Shown here one piece after another: positions 56,412 to 64,000 of a stretch of 64,000 bases of DNA. The stretch is from NCBI RefSeq assembly GCF_004153225.1, contig NZ_SEMB01000005.1, positions 1 to 64,000 of the forward strand, given 5' to 3'. The translations under genes and the position numbers were made by a program. Below the pieces are notes generated by a model. That model saw only the letters and a list, made by a program, of their open reading frames with translations, did no database searches and was not told the DNA's origin. The stretch comes from Sporolactobacillus sp. THM7-7. Its GTDB lineage: Bacteria; Bacillota; Bacilli; Bacillales; Sporolactobacillaceae. Positions within the stretch are counted from its first letter, which is position 1; every line of letters begins with the position of its first letter.

Positions 56412-57584
56412 TTGAATCGCAACTATATACGTTCAACATTGGCCGTGGGGCTCAGTCTCCTTCTTACGGCTGGCTATACTGAAAGCACGGCACATGCAGC
56501 AATGCTTTCGGATCAGCGGGAGAAACCGAGTGAAGTCAAGAAAGAGGAGAGGAAAAACTTCCTAATCTTATCCGAACGGCTGCTGTCGAATAAACAGCAG
56601 CAAGATCACATAGCCAAAAGAATCAAAGACACCGAAAAGCAAATAGAAACGATTAAAGAACAAATGAATGAAAAGCAGGCGGATATCGATCAAAGAGAAG
56701 CAAGAACGGCTGATCTGAAGAATCAGATTGACAAGCTTTCTAAGCGTATCAAAGAAAGAAACGGATTGTTCAAAAAACGTATCCGGTCGATGTACATAAA
56801 CAACGGGGCGATTAGTTATCTTAACGTCCTTTTCGGAGCGGAAAGTTTCGGAAACTTTATCGATCGGCTGCTTTCTTTAAAAGTCATTGCTGAAAAGGAT
56901 AGAGAGATTCTTGCCGTTCAGAAGCAAGACAGAGAAAAAAAGGGACGAAAACAGGCCATTCTTCAGAACGAATTAAGAAACTTAGGCCATGATTTTTCCG
57001 CGCTGAAAACATTACATACCCGGCATCTTAAACAAGAAGAAAAGAGAAAAAACGAGCTGAGTCAGCTTAAAGAACGGACAGCAAAAATAAAAGAAGAGAC
57101 GATGGACGAAAGGGAAGAAACGGATGTGGAAAGGGATCAAACCCGGATGCACGGAAGCCATGCTTTTGGCAAAGTAGAAGACGCACATCTCATTCGTCCG
57201 GCTGAAGGCTATCTCTCATCGGGCTTCGGACCTCGATCGTTTGACGGGGACTTCCACCCGGGGATCGATATCGCAAACAGTACGGGAACACCGGTGAAAG
57301 CGGCGGCGGAGGGCGTTATTTTTCGGGCCTACCCATCATCGAGTTACGGAAAAACGGTAATGATCTCGCACCGTTTTCAAGGAAAATTATATACGACCGT
57401 TTATGCCCATCTTTCTTCTTATCAAGTATCCGAAGGACAGAACGTGTTTCAAGGGCAGGTCATCGGTAAAATGGGGAGTACGGGAGAGTCTTATGGTTCA
57501 CATTTGCATTTCGAGCTCTATCAAGGTACGTGGACGCCGGCTCCGCATAAAGGAGCCGTTAATCCTGTCCGCTACTTCCAATAA
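56412..57584 (+). CDS. secreted murein hydrolase: coiled coil plus M23 peptidase domain
   Basis: 390 aa, TTG start with AGAAGGAGAAAG upstream. A signal peptide (about 1-29, STLAVGLSLLLTAGYTESTAHA) is followed by a long coiled coil (about 45-245) of the PcsB/EnvC kind with SYLNVLFGAESFGNFIDRLLSLKVIAEKD. The C-terminal M23 domain (about 270-390) keeps its zinc residues (HPGID, HLHFE), so it should be an active endopeptidase rather than an activator. Probable role: cell-wall cleavage at separation or sporulation. It is isolated. Confidence 0.88.
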   Translation: MNRNYIRSTLAVGLSLLLTAGYTESTAHAAMLSDQREKPSEVKKEERKNFLILSERLLSNKQQQDHIAKRIKDTEKQIETIKEQMNEKQADIDQREARTADLKNQIDKLSKRIKERNGLFKKRIRSMYINNGAISYLNVLFGAESFGNFIDRLLSLKVIAEKDREILAVQKQDREKKGRKQAILQNELRNLGHDFSALKTLHTRHLKQEEKRKNELSQLKERTAKIKEETMDEREETDVERDQTRMHGSHAFGKVEDAHLIRPAEGYLSSGFGPRSFDGDFHPGIDIANSTGTPVKAAAEGVIFRAYPSSSYGKTVMISHRFQGKLYTTVYAHLSSYQVSEGQNVFQGQVIGKMGSTGESYGSHLHFELYQGTWTPAPHKGAVNPVRYFQ

Positions 57585-57600
57585 GGAAGGCTCCGTCTGC

Positions 57601-57622
57601 TGTTTATTTGGCTCATTTTTAG
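57601..57622 (-). promoter_or_regulatory. possible RTP-binding Ter-like site T3 (opposite orientation)
   Basis: On the minus strand TAAAAATGAGCCAAATAAAC plus AG matches site T1 at 17 of 22 positions, including CCAAATAAACA. It faces the other way from T1 and T2, as expected for the other side of a fork trap. The left half is degenerate, so confidence is limited. Confidence 0.4.
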
Positions 57623-57730
57623 AGGCACGACGTTTACGCTTCCTGCAGACTCTGGACCTTAGCGAAGTACCCGAACAAGGAACCTTGCGCGGATCGTCCA
57701 AGGAAAGCGAGCAAATGTCGGGCTGATCAG
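57623..57730. repeat. possible dispersed intergenic repeat
   Basis: A GC-richer block between the M23 gene and the following terminator. Its style (GCAGACTCTGGACC, AGCGAAG, CGGATCGTCCAAGGAAAGCG) recalls intergenic repeats that end in AAAGCGAG in many Bacillaceae. It contains no ORF with a ribosome binding site. Only this copy is in the window, so repeat status is unproven. Confidence 0.3.
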
Positions 57731-57787
57731 CAATATTCAATAACAGAGCCTTTAATAGAGCAAAAAACGTTTCTATACTAAAAAAAA

Positions 57788-57830
57788 AAAAAAAGGGATG
57801 CTTCCGTGTGTTGCGTATCCCTTTTTTACT
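57788..57830 (+). terminator. intrinsic terminator before xpt
   Basis: AAAAGGGATGC pairs with GTATCCCTTTT across a loop of about 13 bases; preceded by a 15-base A run and followed by T residues, so it can work on both strands. Confidence 0.75.
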
Positions 57831-57855
57831 TTCTATCTAGACTGCTTTACTATTA

Positions 57856-57883
57856 TTTTTACCATTAAATAATTATGTAAACA
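57856..57883 (+). other. dif-like sequence A upstream of xpt
   Basis: An 11-6-11 arrangement ending in the arm TTATGTAAACA, one base from the XerD-side arm of Firmicutes dif (TTATGTAAACT). The left arm TTTTTACCATT does not match dif. It resembles sequence B at 58635 (shared TTACC and AAATNA centre). Confidence 0.3.
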
Positions 57884-57902
57884 AAAACCCTTTAAAAAAT
57901 GG

Positions 57903-57931
57903 TTGTTCCATCTTGCTCTATTTTGTATGAT
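57903..57931 (+). promoter_or_regulatory. xpt promoter
   Basis: TTGTTC (57903-57908), 17-base spacer, TATGAT (57926-57931), about 66 bases before the xpt start. The short leader leaves no room for a purine riboswitch. Confidence 0.65.
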
Positions 57932-57996
57932 AGGAATATTGAAGAAAGAGGAGAAGCAAAGAGTTCTCATCTGGAATTTTTTGGAGGGAAAATAAA

Positions 57997-58599
57997 GTGG
58001 AGGAGCTCAAAGCGCGTATTATAAAAGAGGGGAAAGTGATCGGTTCCAATGTGTTGAAAGTCGATCATTTCTTAAACCATCAAATTGATCCTCACTTGAT
58101 GCAGGAGATTGGAAAAACATTTGCGAAAGCTTTTAAAAAGAAGGGCATCACCAAAATTGTAACGGTTGAATCATCAGGCATCGCACCGGCCGTTATGACG
58201 GGGCTTTTTTTAAATGTGCCTGTTATTTTTGCGAGAAAGAAGCGGTCGCTGACTTTAAGTCGGGGCGGATTAGAAACTGAAATCTACTCGTATACAAAAC
58301 GTGAGAAAATTCACGTTTTCCTTGCAGACGGCATGCTGAAAAGAGACGATCGCGTCCTGGTCATTGATGATTTTCTCGCAAACGGCGAGGCGGCGCTCGG
58401 TCTGACACGGTTGATTGAACAGGCAGGCGCGCAGCTCTCAGGAATCGGCATCGTTATAGAAAAATCATTTCAGGAAGGGCGAAAAAAGTTGGAAGCCTTA
58501 GGCTGTCCCATCTTTTCGCTGGCCCGTATCGCGTCACTCCAAAACGGGAAAGTGTCTTTTCTTGAAGATGTTCAAAAACAAACCCAAATAAACCTGTGA
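57997..58599 (+). CDS. xpt: xanthine phosphoribosyltransferase
   Basis: 200 aa, GTG start with TTGGAGGGAAAA upstream. Type I phosphoribosyltransferase: [29 protein letters not shown] and the PRPP loop [17 protein letters not shown]. It salvages xanthine to XMP. Matches Bacillus Xpt in length. The usual partner pbuX (xanthine permease) is absent, and I find no purine riboswitch or PurR box, so regulation differs from B. subtilis. Two dif-like sequences lie on either side. Confidence 0.94.
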   Translation: MEELKARIIKEGKVIGSNVLKVDHFLNHQIDPHLMQEIGKTFAKAFKKKGITKIVTVESSGIAPAVMTGLFLNVPVIFARKKRSLTLSRGGLETEIYSYTKREKIHVFLADGMLKRDDRVLVIDDFLANGEAALGLTRLIEQAGAQLSGIGIVIEKSFQEGRKKLEALGCPIFSLARIASLQNGKVSFLEDVQKQTQINL

Positions 58600-58634
58600 A
58601 TCAAGACTTTAAACAAAGCGTAAAAACGGCTATT

Positions 58635-58662
58635 TGATTACCCGAAAATTATTATGTAAACT
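58635..58662 (+). other. dif-like sequence B between xpt and the Xer recombinase
   Basis: The right arm TTATGTAAACT (58652-58662) is identical to the XerD-side arm of the B. subtilis dif site (from memory); centre AAATTA, left arm TGATTACCCGA does not match. It lies 60 bases from the end of the recombinase gene. Confidence 0.4.
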
Positions 58663-58721
58663 AAAAATCAAAAAAAGAAAGCGAGTGGGTAGCATTACCT
58701 TTTTTATATTTTGATCGGTGA

Positions 58722-59828
58722 TTATCTTTCCGTATCGGCCTGTTCGGCATCATGAAAGTGATCATCCATTTGGTCGACGGCTTTTTTCAATTCGTCATTT
58801 TGCAAGTGGGTGTAGATCATCGTTGTTTGAATCGAGGAATGTCCGAGCTGCCGGCGCAGTTTCGGAATATCGTTATTTTCGGCCTGATAACGCGTTGCGA
58901 AGGAATGACGCAATTTATGAACCGTTAAAGCCGGCTTTCCGAAAGCCGCGGCGTATTTTTTGACCATATTTTCAATCGCCCGCGGGCTGAGCCGGCGCGT
59001 CGTTCCTTTTGGACCCATTGGTGCCGAGACGAATAGCGCTTTATTCGAAGGCGGTAAACGGTATTTTTCAGTACGTACGTCCAGGTAGTCTTTAAGATCA
59101 AGCCCGGCCTGCTCGCTGAAAAAGACGTACTGTTCTTTGTTTCCCTTGCGGATGACCCGAACCATACGCTTCTTGAAATCCACATCACCCACATCAAGGC
59201 CGACCACTTCGGAAAGGCGAAGCCCGGATCCGAGGATTAAAGAGACGATCGCCGTATCGCGTTCGGCATTTTGCTCATGAAAGTTCAGTAACTTTTTATT
59301 TTCTTTCACTGTTTGCCGGTAGTCGCGTGCGACGAACTGGCGAAATTGCTCATATTCATCATGCCAGAGAATTTTACCGGACATTTTCTGGGCAACGGTT
59401 TCCTGATCTTCTTTAATCTTATTAAAGGAGATCTTCGCCATGACGTTTCGCAGCAAATACGGTTTCAGATCGGGCGTTTCCGCCACATTTTGCAAGTAGT
59501 TAAATAACGATTTGAGAGCGGAAAGCTTGCGGTTAATCGTAAACTTATCGTTGCGCAGTCTGAACTGCAGATAGGAAAGAAAATTTTCAACAGACTGAGG
59601 GGTCAGAGATTCCAGGCAGCTAAGCGGAATATCCGGACGGTTGCCGCGAAAAAGACCTTCCGCAAGCAGCCAGTCAAAAAAAATCAAGTAATCATGGCAG
59701 TAATTGAGTAGCGATCGAGGCGACATGGTCCGCATTTTCTTATCGACGAATTCTCGGACATACCAAGGCAATGCGGCTGTTTTTTCATCAATGCGATCAT
59801 ACAGGCGGCGCTGGCGTTCATCAGACAT
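58722..59828 (-). CDS. xerS: tyrosine recombinase, XerS-like
   Basis: 368 aa from ATG 59828, eight bases after CGGAGGG. SAM-like N-terminal DNA-binding domain (about 1-125) with PWYVREFVDKKM, as in streptococcal XerS (MPWYVLEYY). Catalytic domain with all residues: R204 (SGLRLSEV), K228 (IRKGNKE), H304 and R307 (HKLRHSFATR), H330 (LGHSS) and nucleophile Y339 (MIYTHL). It is longer than XerC/XerD (about 300) and has the XerS segment LLRNVMAKISFNKIKED. In streptococci the single XerS resolves chromosome dimers at a site just upstream of its own gene. Position at the terminus fits that role; a phage or plasmid integrase is less likely because no mobile genes are nearby. Confidence 0.85.
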   Translation of the reverse strand: MSDERQRRLYDRIDEKTAALPWYVREFVDKKMRTMSPRSLLNYCHDYLIFFDWLLAEGLFRGNRPDIPLSCLESLTPQSVENFLSYLQFRLRNDKFTINRKLSALKSLFNYLQNVAETPDLKPYLLRNVMAKISFNKIKEDQETVAQKMSGKILWHDEYEQFRQFVARDYRQTVKENKKLLNFHEQNAERDTAIVSLILGSGLRLSEVVGLDVGDVDFKKRMVRVIRKGNKEQYVFFSEQAGLDLKDYLDVRTEKYRLPPSNKALFVSAPMGPKGTTRRLSPRAIENMVKKYAAAFGKPALTVHKLRHSFATRYQAENNDIPKLRRQLGHSSIQTTMIYTHLQNDELKKAVDQMDDHFHDAEQADTER

Positions 59829-59897
59829 GTGAAACCCTCCGAAAATCAATTTTTTAAAGGAACACAAATCCGGGTCAAATTTCAGTAGAAAGGACGT

Positions 59898-59926
59898 CTA
59901 TAGTGTATCATCTACACATTACTTCG
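59898..59926 (-). promoter_or_regulatory. promoter of the XerS-like gene
   Basis: On the minus strand TTGACG, a 17-base spacer and TACACT. The -35 box lies inside the palindrome at 59919-59950, so binding of a recombinase there would also control the promoter. Confidence 0.55.
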
Positions 59927-59950
59927 TCAAAATTATATTTTACGCAGTAA
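59919..59950. other. 32-bp imperfect palindrome upstream of the XerS-like gene (candidate dif site)
   Basis: TTACTTCGTCAAAAT and ATTTTACGCAGTAA are inverted repeats around TAT, with one mismatch and one indel. On the minus strand the centre reads AAAATATAATTTT, close to the centre of difSL of streptococci (AAAACTATAATTTT, from memory). It lies 90 bases before the recombinase start, the place where difSL lies. The rest of the 474-base interval 59829-60302 is AT-rich with no ORF I can support. Confidence 0.5.
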
Positions 59951-60230
59951 TCTAAAAGTCCGAAAAACTGCCCCTCTGTTGTCTGCGAATCCTTGTTTTT
60001 TTAGTCATCATCATCTGTCATTCATTCAGAATTTCCGAATACATTCCTTAAACGATCCATCGCGTATCGACAGAACATAAGATCCACATGATTTCATATA
60101 TTAATTATATTATGGGATCGGAACCGTCAGGAAAAGCTGTCCGGAGAAATCACGGATTCTGGATTCTGTTCATCCGAATGGAAACATCTCTTTTATGTTT
60201 TCTTTTCTTTATTCTCCTATTTTATGATTT

Positions 60231-60259
60231 TATGACATAGTTACCAATTTATGTTACAA
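60231..60259 (+). promoter_or_regulatory. promoter of the DUF975 gene
   Basis: ATGACA, a 17-base spacer and TACAAT, about 45 bases upstream of the start codon. Confidence 0.55.
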
Positions 60260-60302
60260 TGCATCTGTCGCATACGTTAATTTACACCAAGGAGGAACAT
60301 TC

Positions 60303-60974
60303 ATGCGTATTTCAGATTTTAAGCGAACGGCGCGGGCATCATTGAAAAATTATTGGGCAGATGGTGCATTGCTGACCTTTCTCGTCTTTCTCATCAGTTC
60401 AATTCCGCCAATCGCCCTAGAAATTTATGTAAGCGGCGGAGTTAGTAACTGGATCGATCAGGAGACCCTCCCCCTCCCTGTTTATGTTGTCGAGCTTATC
60501 TATAATTTAGCCTTAATCCCATTGTCTGTCGGACTTGTTTGGTTCTTCCTTTCTCTTGTCAGGCAAAAAGAGCCGCGGATCACGGAAGCATTCGCCATTT
60601 ACAAAAACGGCGTAACCGTTCTAAGAATGATCTGGGCATCGATACTGATGGGGATATTTATTTTTCTCTGGTCCCTTCTGTTTTTGATCCCGGGGATTAT
60701 TAAAGCATTGTCTTATTCTCAAACGTATTATTTATTAAAAGACCACCCTGAATGGTCAGCATTGCAGGCCATTACTGAGAGCAAAAAGCGGATGAAGGGC
60801 TATAAATGGAAATTTTTCTTGTTGAATCTGAGCTTCATCGGCTGGGCCATACTCGCTGCTATCCCGTTGCTCATCGGTTTTTTATGGCTTGTTCCCTATA
60901 TGATGGCGTCGCTTGCGGCGTTTTATCATCATACCATTGCGAACAAAGAGAATGAACCGACAGTGAATGAATAA
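60303..60974 (+). CDS. DUF975 family integral membrane protein
   Basis: 223 aa, ATG with AAGGAGGAAC upstream. Four to five hydrophobic segments, starting with the family N terminus RISDFKRTARASLKNYW, then FLIPGIIKALSYSQTYYLLKDHPEWSALQAITESKKRMKGYKWKFFLLNLSFIGWAIL, the conserved DUF975 core. No catalytic residues are known; roles in envelope homeostasis or bacteriocin-like transport have been proposed for family members. Isolated gene with its own terminator. Confidence 0.85.
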   Translation: MRISDFKRTARASLKNYWADGALLTFLVFLISSIPPIALEIYVSGGVSNWIDQETLPLPVYVVELIYNLALIPLSVGLVWFFLSLVRQKEPRITEAFAIYKNGVTVLRMIWASILMGIFIFLWSLLFLIPGIIKALSYSQTYYLLKDHPEWSALQAITESKKRMKGYKWKFFLLNLSFIGWAILAAIPLLIGFLWLVPYMMASLAAFYHHTIANKENEPTVNE

Positions 60975-60997
60975 TCAGCGGTGGGGTCGCCCCGAAA

Positions 60998-61037
60998 AAA
61001 CAATCTGTTTCCTCGAAACCGGGCAGATTGTTTTTAT
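60998..61037. terminator. bidirectional terminator between DUF975 gene and scoB
   Basis: AACAATCTG pairs with CAGATTGTT across a 16-base loop, A run to the left and TTTTTATTT to the right. Confidence 0.8.
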
Positions 61038-61094
61038 TTATCCTGGTAAACGCAAACGCGATTCGATCATCGAACCGCGTGTCCAAGATATTTT

Positions 61095-61745
61095 TTATTG
61101 ATTTTGCAATCCGGGATCAACGATGAAATCGGCATCTGTTTTTTTTATAACTTCTTCGAGTGTGGCCCCCTCTTGAAACTCGATGAGTATCATCCCCTTA
61201 TCTGAAAAATGGAAAACCGCGAGATCGGTAATCAGATAATCGACAACACGTTTTCCGGTCAGCGGCAACGAACACGTCTTTTTTACTTTTGATTTTCCGT
61301 ATTTGTTGACGTGGTCCATGATCACGACGATCCGCCTGGCCCCCTGGACAAGATCCATCGCTCCGCCCATGCCTTTGACCAGTTTTCCGGGGATCATCCA
61401 ATTAGCCAGGTCTCCTGTTTCCGACACTTCCAATCCTCCGAGAATAGCCAGGTCAATATGTCCGCCCCGAATCATGGCGAACGATTCAGCGCTGTCAAAA
61501 TAAGAAGCACCCGGAATAGCCGTCACCGTTTCTTTCCCGGCATTAATTAAATCGGGATCAACCTCATCTGCTTTCGGGTAAGCGCCAATACCGAGCAATC
61601 CGTTTTCGGACTGAAGCATGACGTTGAAGTCTTTCGGAATCCGGTCGGCAATGAGCGTCGGCATACCGATGCCCAGATTCACGTACATCCCGTCTTTAAT
61701 CTCTTTTAAAGCACGTTCCAGGATCAAATGGCGTTTTCCTCCCAT
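61095..61745 (-). CDS. scoB: 3-oxoacid CoA-transferase subunit B
   Basis: 216 aa, ATG with GGGGAGGGATG upstream, overlapping scoA by 22 bases. Class I CoA-transferase beta subunit: [16 protein letters not shown] and the catalytic glutamate E47 in [14 protein letters not shown], then [19 protein letters not shown]. With ScoA it moves CoA from succinyl-CoA to acetoacetate (or related acids). Last gene of the gntP-scoA-scoB unit. Confidence 0.93.
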   Translation of the reverse strand: MGGKRHLILERALKEIKDGMYVNLGIGMPTLIADRIPKDFNVMLQSENGLLGIGAYPKADEVDPDLINAGKETVTAIPGASYFDSAESFAMIRGGHIDLAILGGLEVSETGDLANWMIPGKLVKGMGGAMDLVQGARRIVVIMDHVNKYGKSKVKKTCSLPLTGKRVVDYLITDLAVFHFSDKGMILIEFQEGATLEEVIKKTDADFIVDPGLQNQ

Positions 61746-62458
61746 GATTCATCCCTCCCCTCTTCATCGTTGGAGGTGGTCAGCCGCTCAATCCGTTTTT
61801 CGTAGCTTTTGCCGACGAACACTTTCTGAACATAAATACCCGGTGTATGGATCTGATCCGGATCCAGCTCACCGACACCGACGAGTTCCTCTACTTCTGC
61901 AATAGTGATTTTTCCGGCCCGGGCCGCAAGCGGATTGAAGTTGCGTGCCGTTTTCCGATAAACGAGATTGCCGTATGGATCCGCCTTCCACGCTTTCACA
62001 AGCGCGAAATCCCCGACAATACTTTGTTCCAGCAAATACGTTCGCCCGTTAAAGACCTTGTGCTCCTTGTTTTCGGCAATCGCCGTCCCGACGCCTGTGG
62101 CTGTATAAAATGCCGGGATCCCTGCACCTCCCGATCTGATCCGCTCAGCCAAAGTCCCCTGTGGTACGAGTTCGACCTCAAACTCTCCGCTCAGAAACTG
62201 CTGTTCGAACAGTTTGTTCTCCCCGACATAAGAGGCAACCATCTTTTTTAACTGTTTATTTTCCAGAAGCAGGCCCAGGCCCCAGTCGTCAACCCCGCAG
62301 TTGTTGCTGACAACGGTCAGCTCTTTGACCCCTGTCTGGCGCAGGCCGAGAATCAGTTTCTCGGGAATGCCGCACAGACCGAATCCGCCGACAATCAGCA
62401 TGTCTCCGTCCTTAATCCCATCGATCGCTTCTTCAATGGCAGGGACTACTTTATTCAT
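61724..62458 (-). CDS. scoA: 3-oxoacid CoA-transferase subunit A
   Basis: 244 aa, ATG with GGGAGGAAGAG upstream. Alpha subunit: [72 protein letters not shown] and [27 protein letters not shown]. Subunit A of the acetoacetate CoA-transferase. It begins 31 bases after the GntP-type permease, so the three genes are probably one transcript. Confidence 0.93.
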   Translation of the reverse strand: MNKVVPAIEEAIDGIKDGDMLIVGGFGLCGIPEKLILGLRQTGVKELTVVSNNCGVDDWGLGLLLENKQLKKMVASYVGENKLFEQQFLSGEFEVELVPQGTLAERIRSGGAGIPAFYTATGVGTAIAENKEHKVFNGRTYLLEQSIVGDFALVKAWKADPYGNLVYRKTARNFNPLAARAGKITIAEVEELVGVGELDPDQIHTPGIYVQKVFVGKSYEKRIERLTTSNDEEGRDESWEENAI

Positions 62459-62489
62459 CTGCTTCTCTTCCTCCCTTTTATCTAATGAT

Positions 62490-63875
62490 CTAAATAAACA
62501 GCGAACTGCCGAAAGCGATAAGAAAGACCGTTGCCGTTTTCAAAACAGTAATCGCAAAAATATCTTTGTACGACTGGCGGTGCGTCAGACCGGTAATCGC
62601 GAGCAACGTGATCACGGCACCATTATGGGGCAGCGTATCCATCCCTCCGGAAGCCATTGACGCGATACGGTGAAGCAGTTCTGGGCTGATCCCGAGGCTG
62701 TTTGCAACTTGCAGGTACTGATGGCTCATCACTTCTAAAGCAATGGACAGACCGCCGGACGCCGATCCGGTAATCCCTGAAAGAATGTTCACAGAAACGG
62801 CTTCAGAGATGAGCGGATTGCTGCTGGCGTGAAATATATGATTCTGAATGGCTGAAAAACCAGGAAGTGTTTTCACTACATTCCCAAAGCCGACTTCGGA
62901 AGCCGTATTGAAAATGGCAAGCAGTGCCCCCATTGCCGCAGTTGTGAGTCCGGCAGACAGTCGGGTTTTCATCCTTCTCACTTTAATCAGCATCGCCGTT
63001 AGAATACCCAATGTCAACGCAACAATTAAAGACCATGAAGAAACGAGCGTACTGACATCGGCAATATGGAAGATTTCTTTCAGGTCGCCGGAATCGTACC
63101 AATGCTTTGCGGAGATCGCTCCGCGGCTGAACAGATAATTCAATGTAATCACTACGATTAGCGGTAAAATAGAAAGCCAGAAATTCGGCATGTTGGCCTG
63201 ATCGTCATTTTCAGGTTCATTCTTATGTCCGGAACCGTACCCTTCACCTTTGGCAAGCGCCTGTCTGCGGCGATATTCCAGCCAGAGCATGCCGCCCGTA
63301 AAAACGATAATCGAACCGATGATGCCGACGAGCGGCGCGGCGTAGGTATCTGTTCCGAAGTAATTCGTCGGAATGATGTTCTGGATCTGCGGTGTCCCAG
63401 GAAGCGCATCCATCGTGTACGTAAACGCACCAAGCGCGATCGCTCCCGGGATCAGCCGCTTCGGAATGTCCGCTTCCTTAAAGATAGCCGCCGCGAACGG
63501 ATAAACGGCAAAAGCCACGACGAAGAGGGAGACCCCTCCGTAAGTCAAAACGGAACAGGCAAGCACGACGGAAAGAATCGCCCGCTTCGACCCTAATGAT
63601 TTGACAATCGTCTGGGCAATCGACGAGGCCGCTCCGGTCATTTCCATGACTTTGCCGAAAATAGCCCCTAATAAAAAGATTGGAAAAAAAGATTTGACAT
63701 AATGGGCTGCATGAGTCATATAGACTTCTGTGTAGCTCGGGAGCAGATGGCCGCCGGATAAAAGCACGGCCAGCAAAGTGACGGCCGGCGCGACAATGAT
63801 AACCGGATAACCCCGATAAGCCAGAAAGATGAGTAGTCCGAGCGCAAGAATGATAGCAAAAATCTGAAAAGCCAT
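62490..63875 (-). CDS. GntP-family permease, probably for acetoacetate or a related acid
   Basis: 461 aa, ATG with AAGGGGGAGATG upstream. About 12 hydrophobic segments; the GntP family marks [27 protein letters not shown] and [23 protein letters not shown] are present. Family members carry gluconate or other hydroxy and keto acids with protons. Next to CoA-transferase and thiolase genes the substrate is more likely acetoacetate or 3-hydroxybutyrate than gluconate. It is preceded by a cre site and the end of a thiolase gene. Confidence 0.88.
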   Translation of the reverse strand: MAFQIFAIILALGLLIFLAYRGYPVIIVAPAVTLLAVLLSGGHLLPSYTEVYMTHAAHYVKSFFPIFLLGAIFGKVMEMTGAASSIAQTIVKSLGSKRAILSVVLACSVLTYGGVSLFVVAFAVYPFAAAIFKEADIPKRLIPGAIALGAFTYTMDALPGTPQIQNIIPTNYFGTDTYAAPLVGIIGSIIVFTGGMLWLEYRRRQALAKGEGYGSGHKNEPENDDQANMPNFWLSILPLIVVITLNYLFSRGAISAKHWYDSGDLKEIFHIADVSTLVSSWSLIVALTLGILTAMLIKVRRMKTRLSAGLTTAAMGALLAIFNTASEVGFGNVVKTLPGFSAIQNHIFHASSNPLISEAVSVNILSGITGSASGGLSIALEVMSHQYLQVANSLGISPELLHRIASMASGGMDTLPHNGAVITLLAITGLTHRQSYKDIFAITVLKTATVFLIAFGSSLFI

Positions 63876-63926
63876 GAATCATCTCCCCCTTTTCGTTTGG
63901 AAAAAGTACACCGGAATCCCTCATGT

Positions 63927-63942
63927 TTGAAATCGCTTACAT
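63927..63942 (-). promoter_or_regulatory. catabolite-responsive element (cre) upstream of gntP-scoAB
   Basis: On the minus strand ATGTAAGCGATTTCAA, full match to TGWAANCGNTNNCA; the plus strand also fits WTGNAANCGNWNNCW. It lies between the thiolase stop and the permease start, about 55 bases upstream of the latter, so CcpA should repress the acetoacetate genes during growth on sugar. Confidence 0.75.
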
Positions 63943-63959
63943 TTCTTAGCGCTTTTTCA

Positions 63960-64000
63960 TTAACATCGCTCAACGATAAGGGCCGTTCCCTGTCCTCCGC
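63960..64000 (-). CDS. acetyl-CoA acetyltransferase (thiolase), C-terminal end
   Basis: Partial: only the last 12 codons are in the window, GGQGTALIVERC then TAA. This is the typical thiolase ending (C-x-GGGQG-A-I-E). It fits an acetoacetate pathway: CoA-transferase makes acetoacetyl-CoA, which thiolase splits to two acetyl-CoA. The gene body lies to the right of the window. Confidence 0.7.
   Translation of the reverse strand, partial: GGQGTALIVERC

Noticed and set aside
57832-57996. Purine riboswitch or PurR box upstream of xpt, as in B. subtilis
   Set aside because: No aptamer core or PurR consensus seen, and the promoter at 57903 leaves only about 60 bases of leader.
58722-59828. Tyrosine recombinase as a phage or island integrase
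   Set aside because: No tRNA, excisionase, phage genes or flanking direct repeats are visible, and the sequence is closer to XerS.
62484-62506. Fourth Ter-like sequence, ATGATCTAAATAAACA, same strand as sites T1 and T2
   Set aside because: The right half matches 15 of 16 bases, but the left half does not match at all (15 of 22 overall), it lies in the last codons of the gntP-type gene, and its polarity would leave a gap between forks stopped here and at T3.

Overview
The window looks like chromosomal DNA from a low-to-mid G+C, spore-forming member of the Bacillales. Gene order and proteins resemble Bacillus subtilis: ypsA-gpsB-rnpB-ypsC, mrfA-mrfB, parE-parC, the ykfABC muropeptide cluster, divergent ald/adeR, and a CotF-like coat protein. 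The mix with GapN, lactate permease, a long two-domain NadE and a XerS-type recombinase suggests a lactic-acid-producing spore former such as Sporolactobacillaceae. That placement is an inference, not a sequence match.

Layout. 0-4.6 kb: the 3' end of gapN, two small paralogous Sm-like/membrane proteins flanking an ABC-F ATPase whose leader has a short ORF and a terminator, zur, and a DUF3870 gene. 4.6-8.1 kb: muropeptide recycling genes (LD-carboxypeptidase, Ala-Glu epimerase, NlpC/P60) with the peptide-transport genes decayed at both ends. 8.2-17.6 kb: nadE, a CotF-like gene, an ABC exporter, gndA, lactate permease under a likely CcpA site, and a BASS transporter. 17.6-25.6 kb: branched-chain amino acid block: ilvD (minus strand), divergent ilvB-ilvN-ilvC, then ilvA and an orphan ABC ATPase. 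ilvB has an isoleucine-type T-box; ilvD has a leader peptide rich in Ile/Leu/Val codons with a complete 1:2/2:3/3:4 attenuator. 25.8-31.5 kb: ald/adeR, an HpaB-family hydroxylase, an alpha/beta hydrolase. 31.8-36.9 kb: menF-menD-menH-menC without menB and menE. 37-48.6 kb: a thioredoxin-domain YyaL-like protein, a HAD phosphatase, the mitomycin repair pair mrfA/mrfB with a repeat element between them, ypsA, gpsB, RNase P RNA, ypsC, ypwA. 48.8-53.2 kb: topoisomerase IV. 53.4-60 kb: ferredoxin-NADP reductase, a convincing homologue of the replication terminator protein RTP, a SHOCT protein, an EXLDI-family protein, an M23 peptidase, xpt and a XerS-like recombinase. 60.3-64 kb: a DUF975 membrane protein and a catabolite-repressed acetoacetate cluster (thiolase end, GntP permease, CoA-transferase A and B).

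The two most interesting systems are (i) the leader-peptide attenuator on ilvD, in a lineage where T-boxes normally do this job and next to a T-box operon of the same pathway, and (ii) a replication-terminus module: rtp with an RTP-type Ter sequence just upstream, a near-identical Ter sequence 7.5 kb to the left, an oppositely oriented weaker copy 3.1 kb to the right, a XerS-like recombinase with a dif-like palindrome before it, and a change of prevailing gene direction in the same place.
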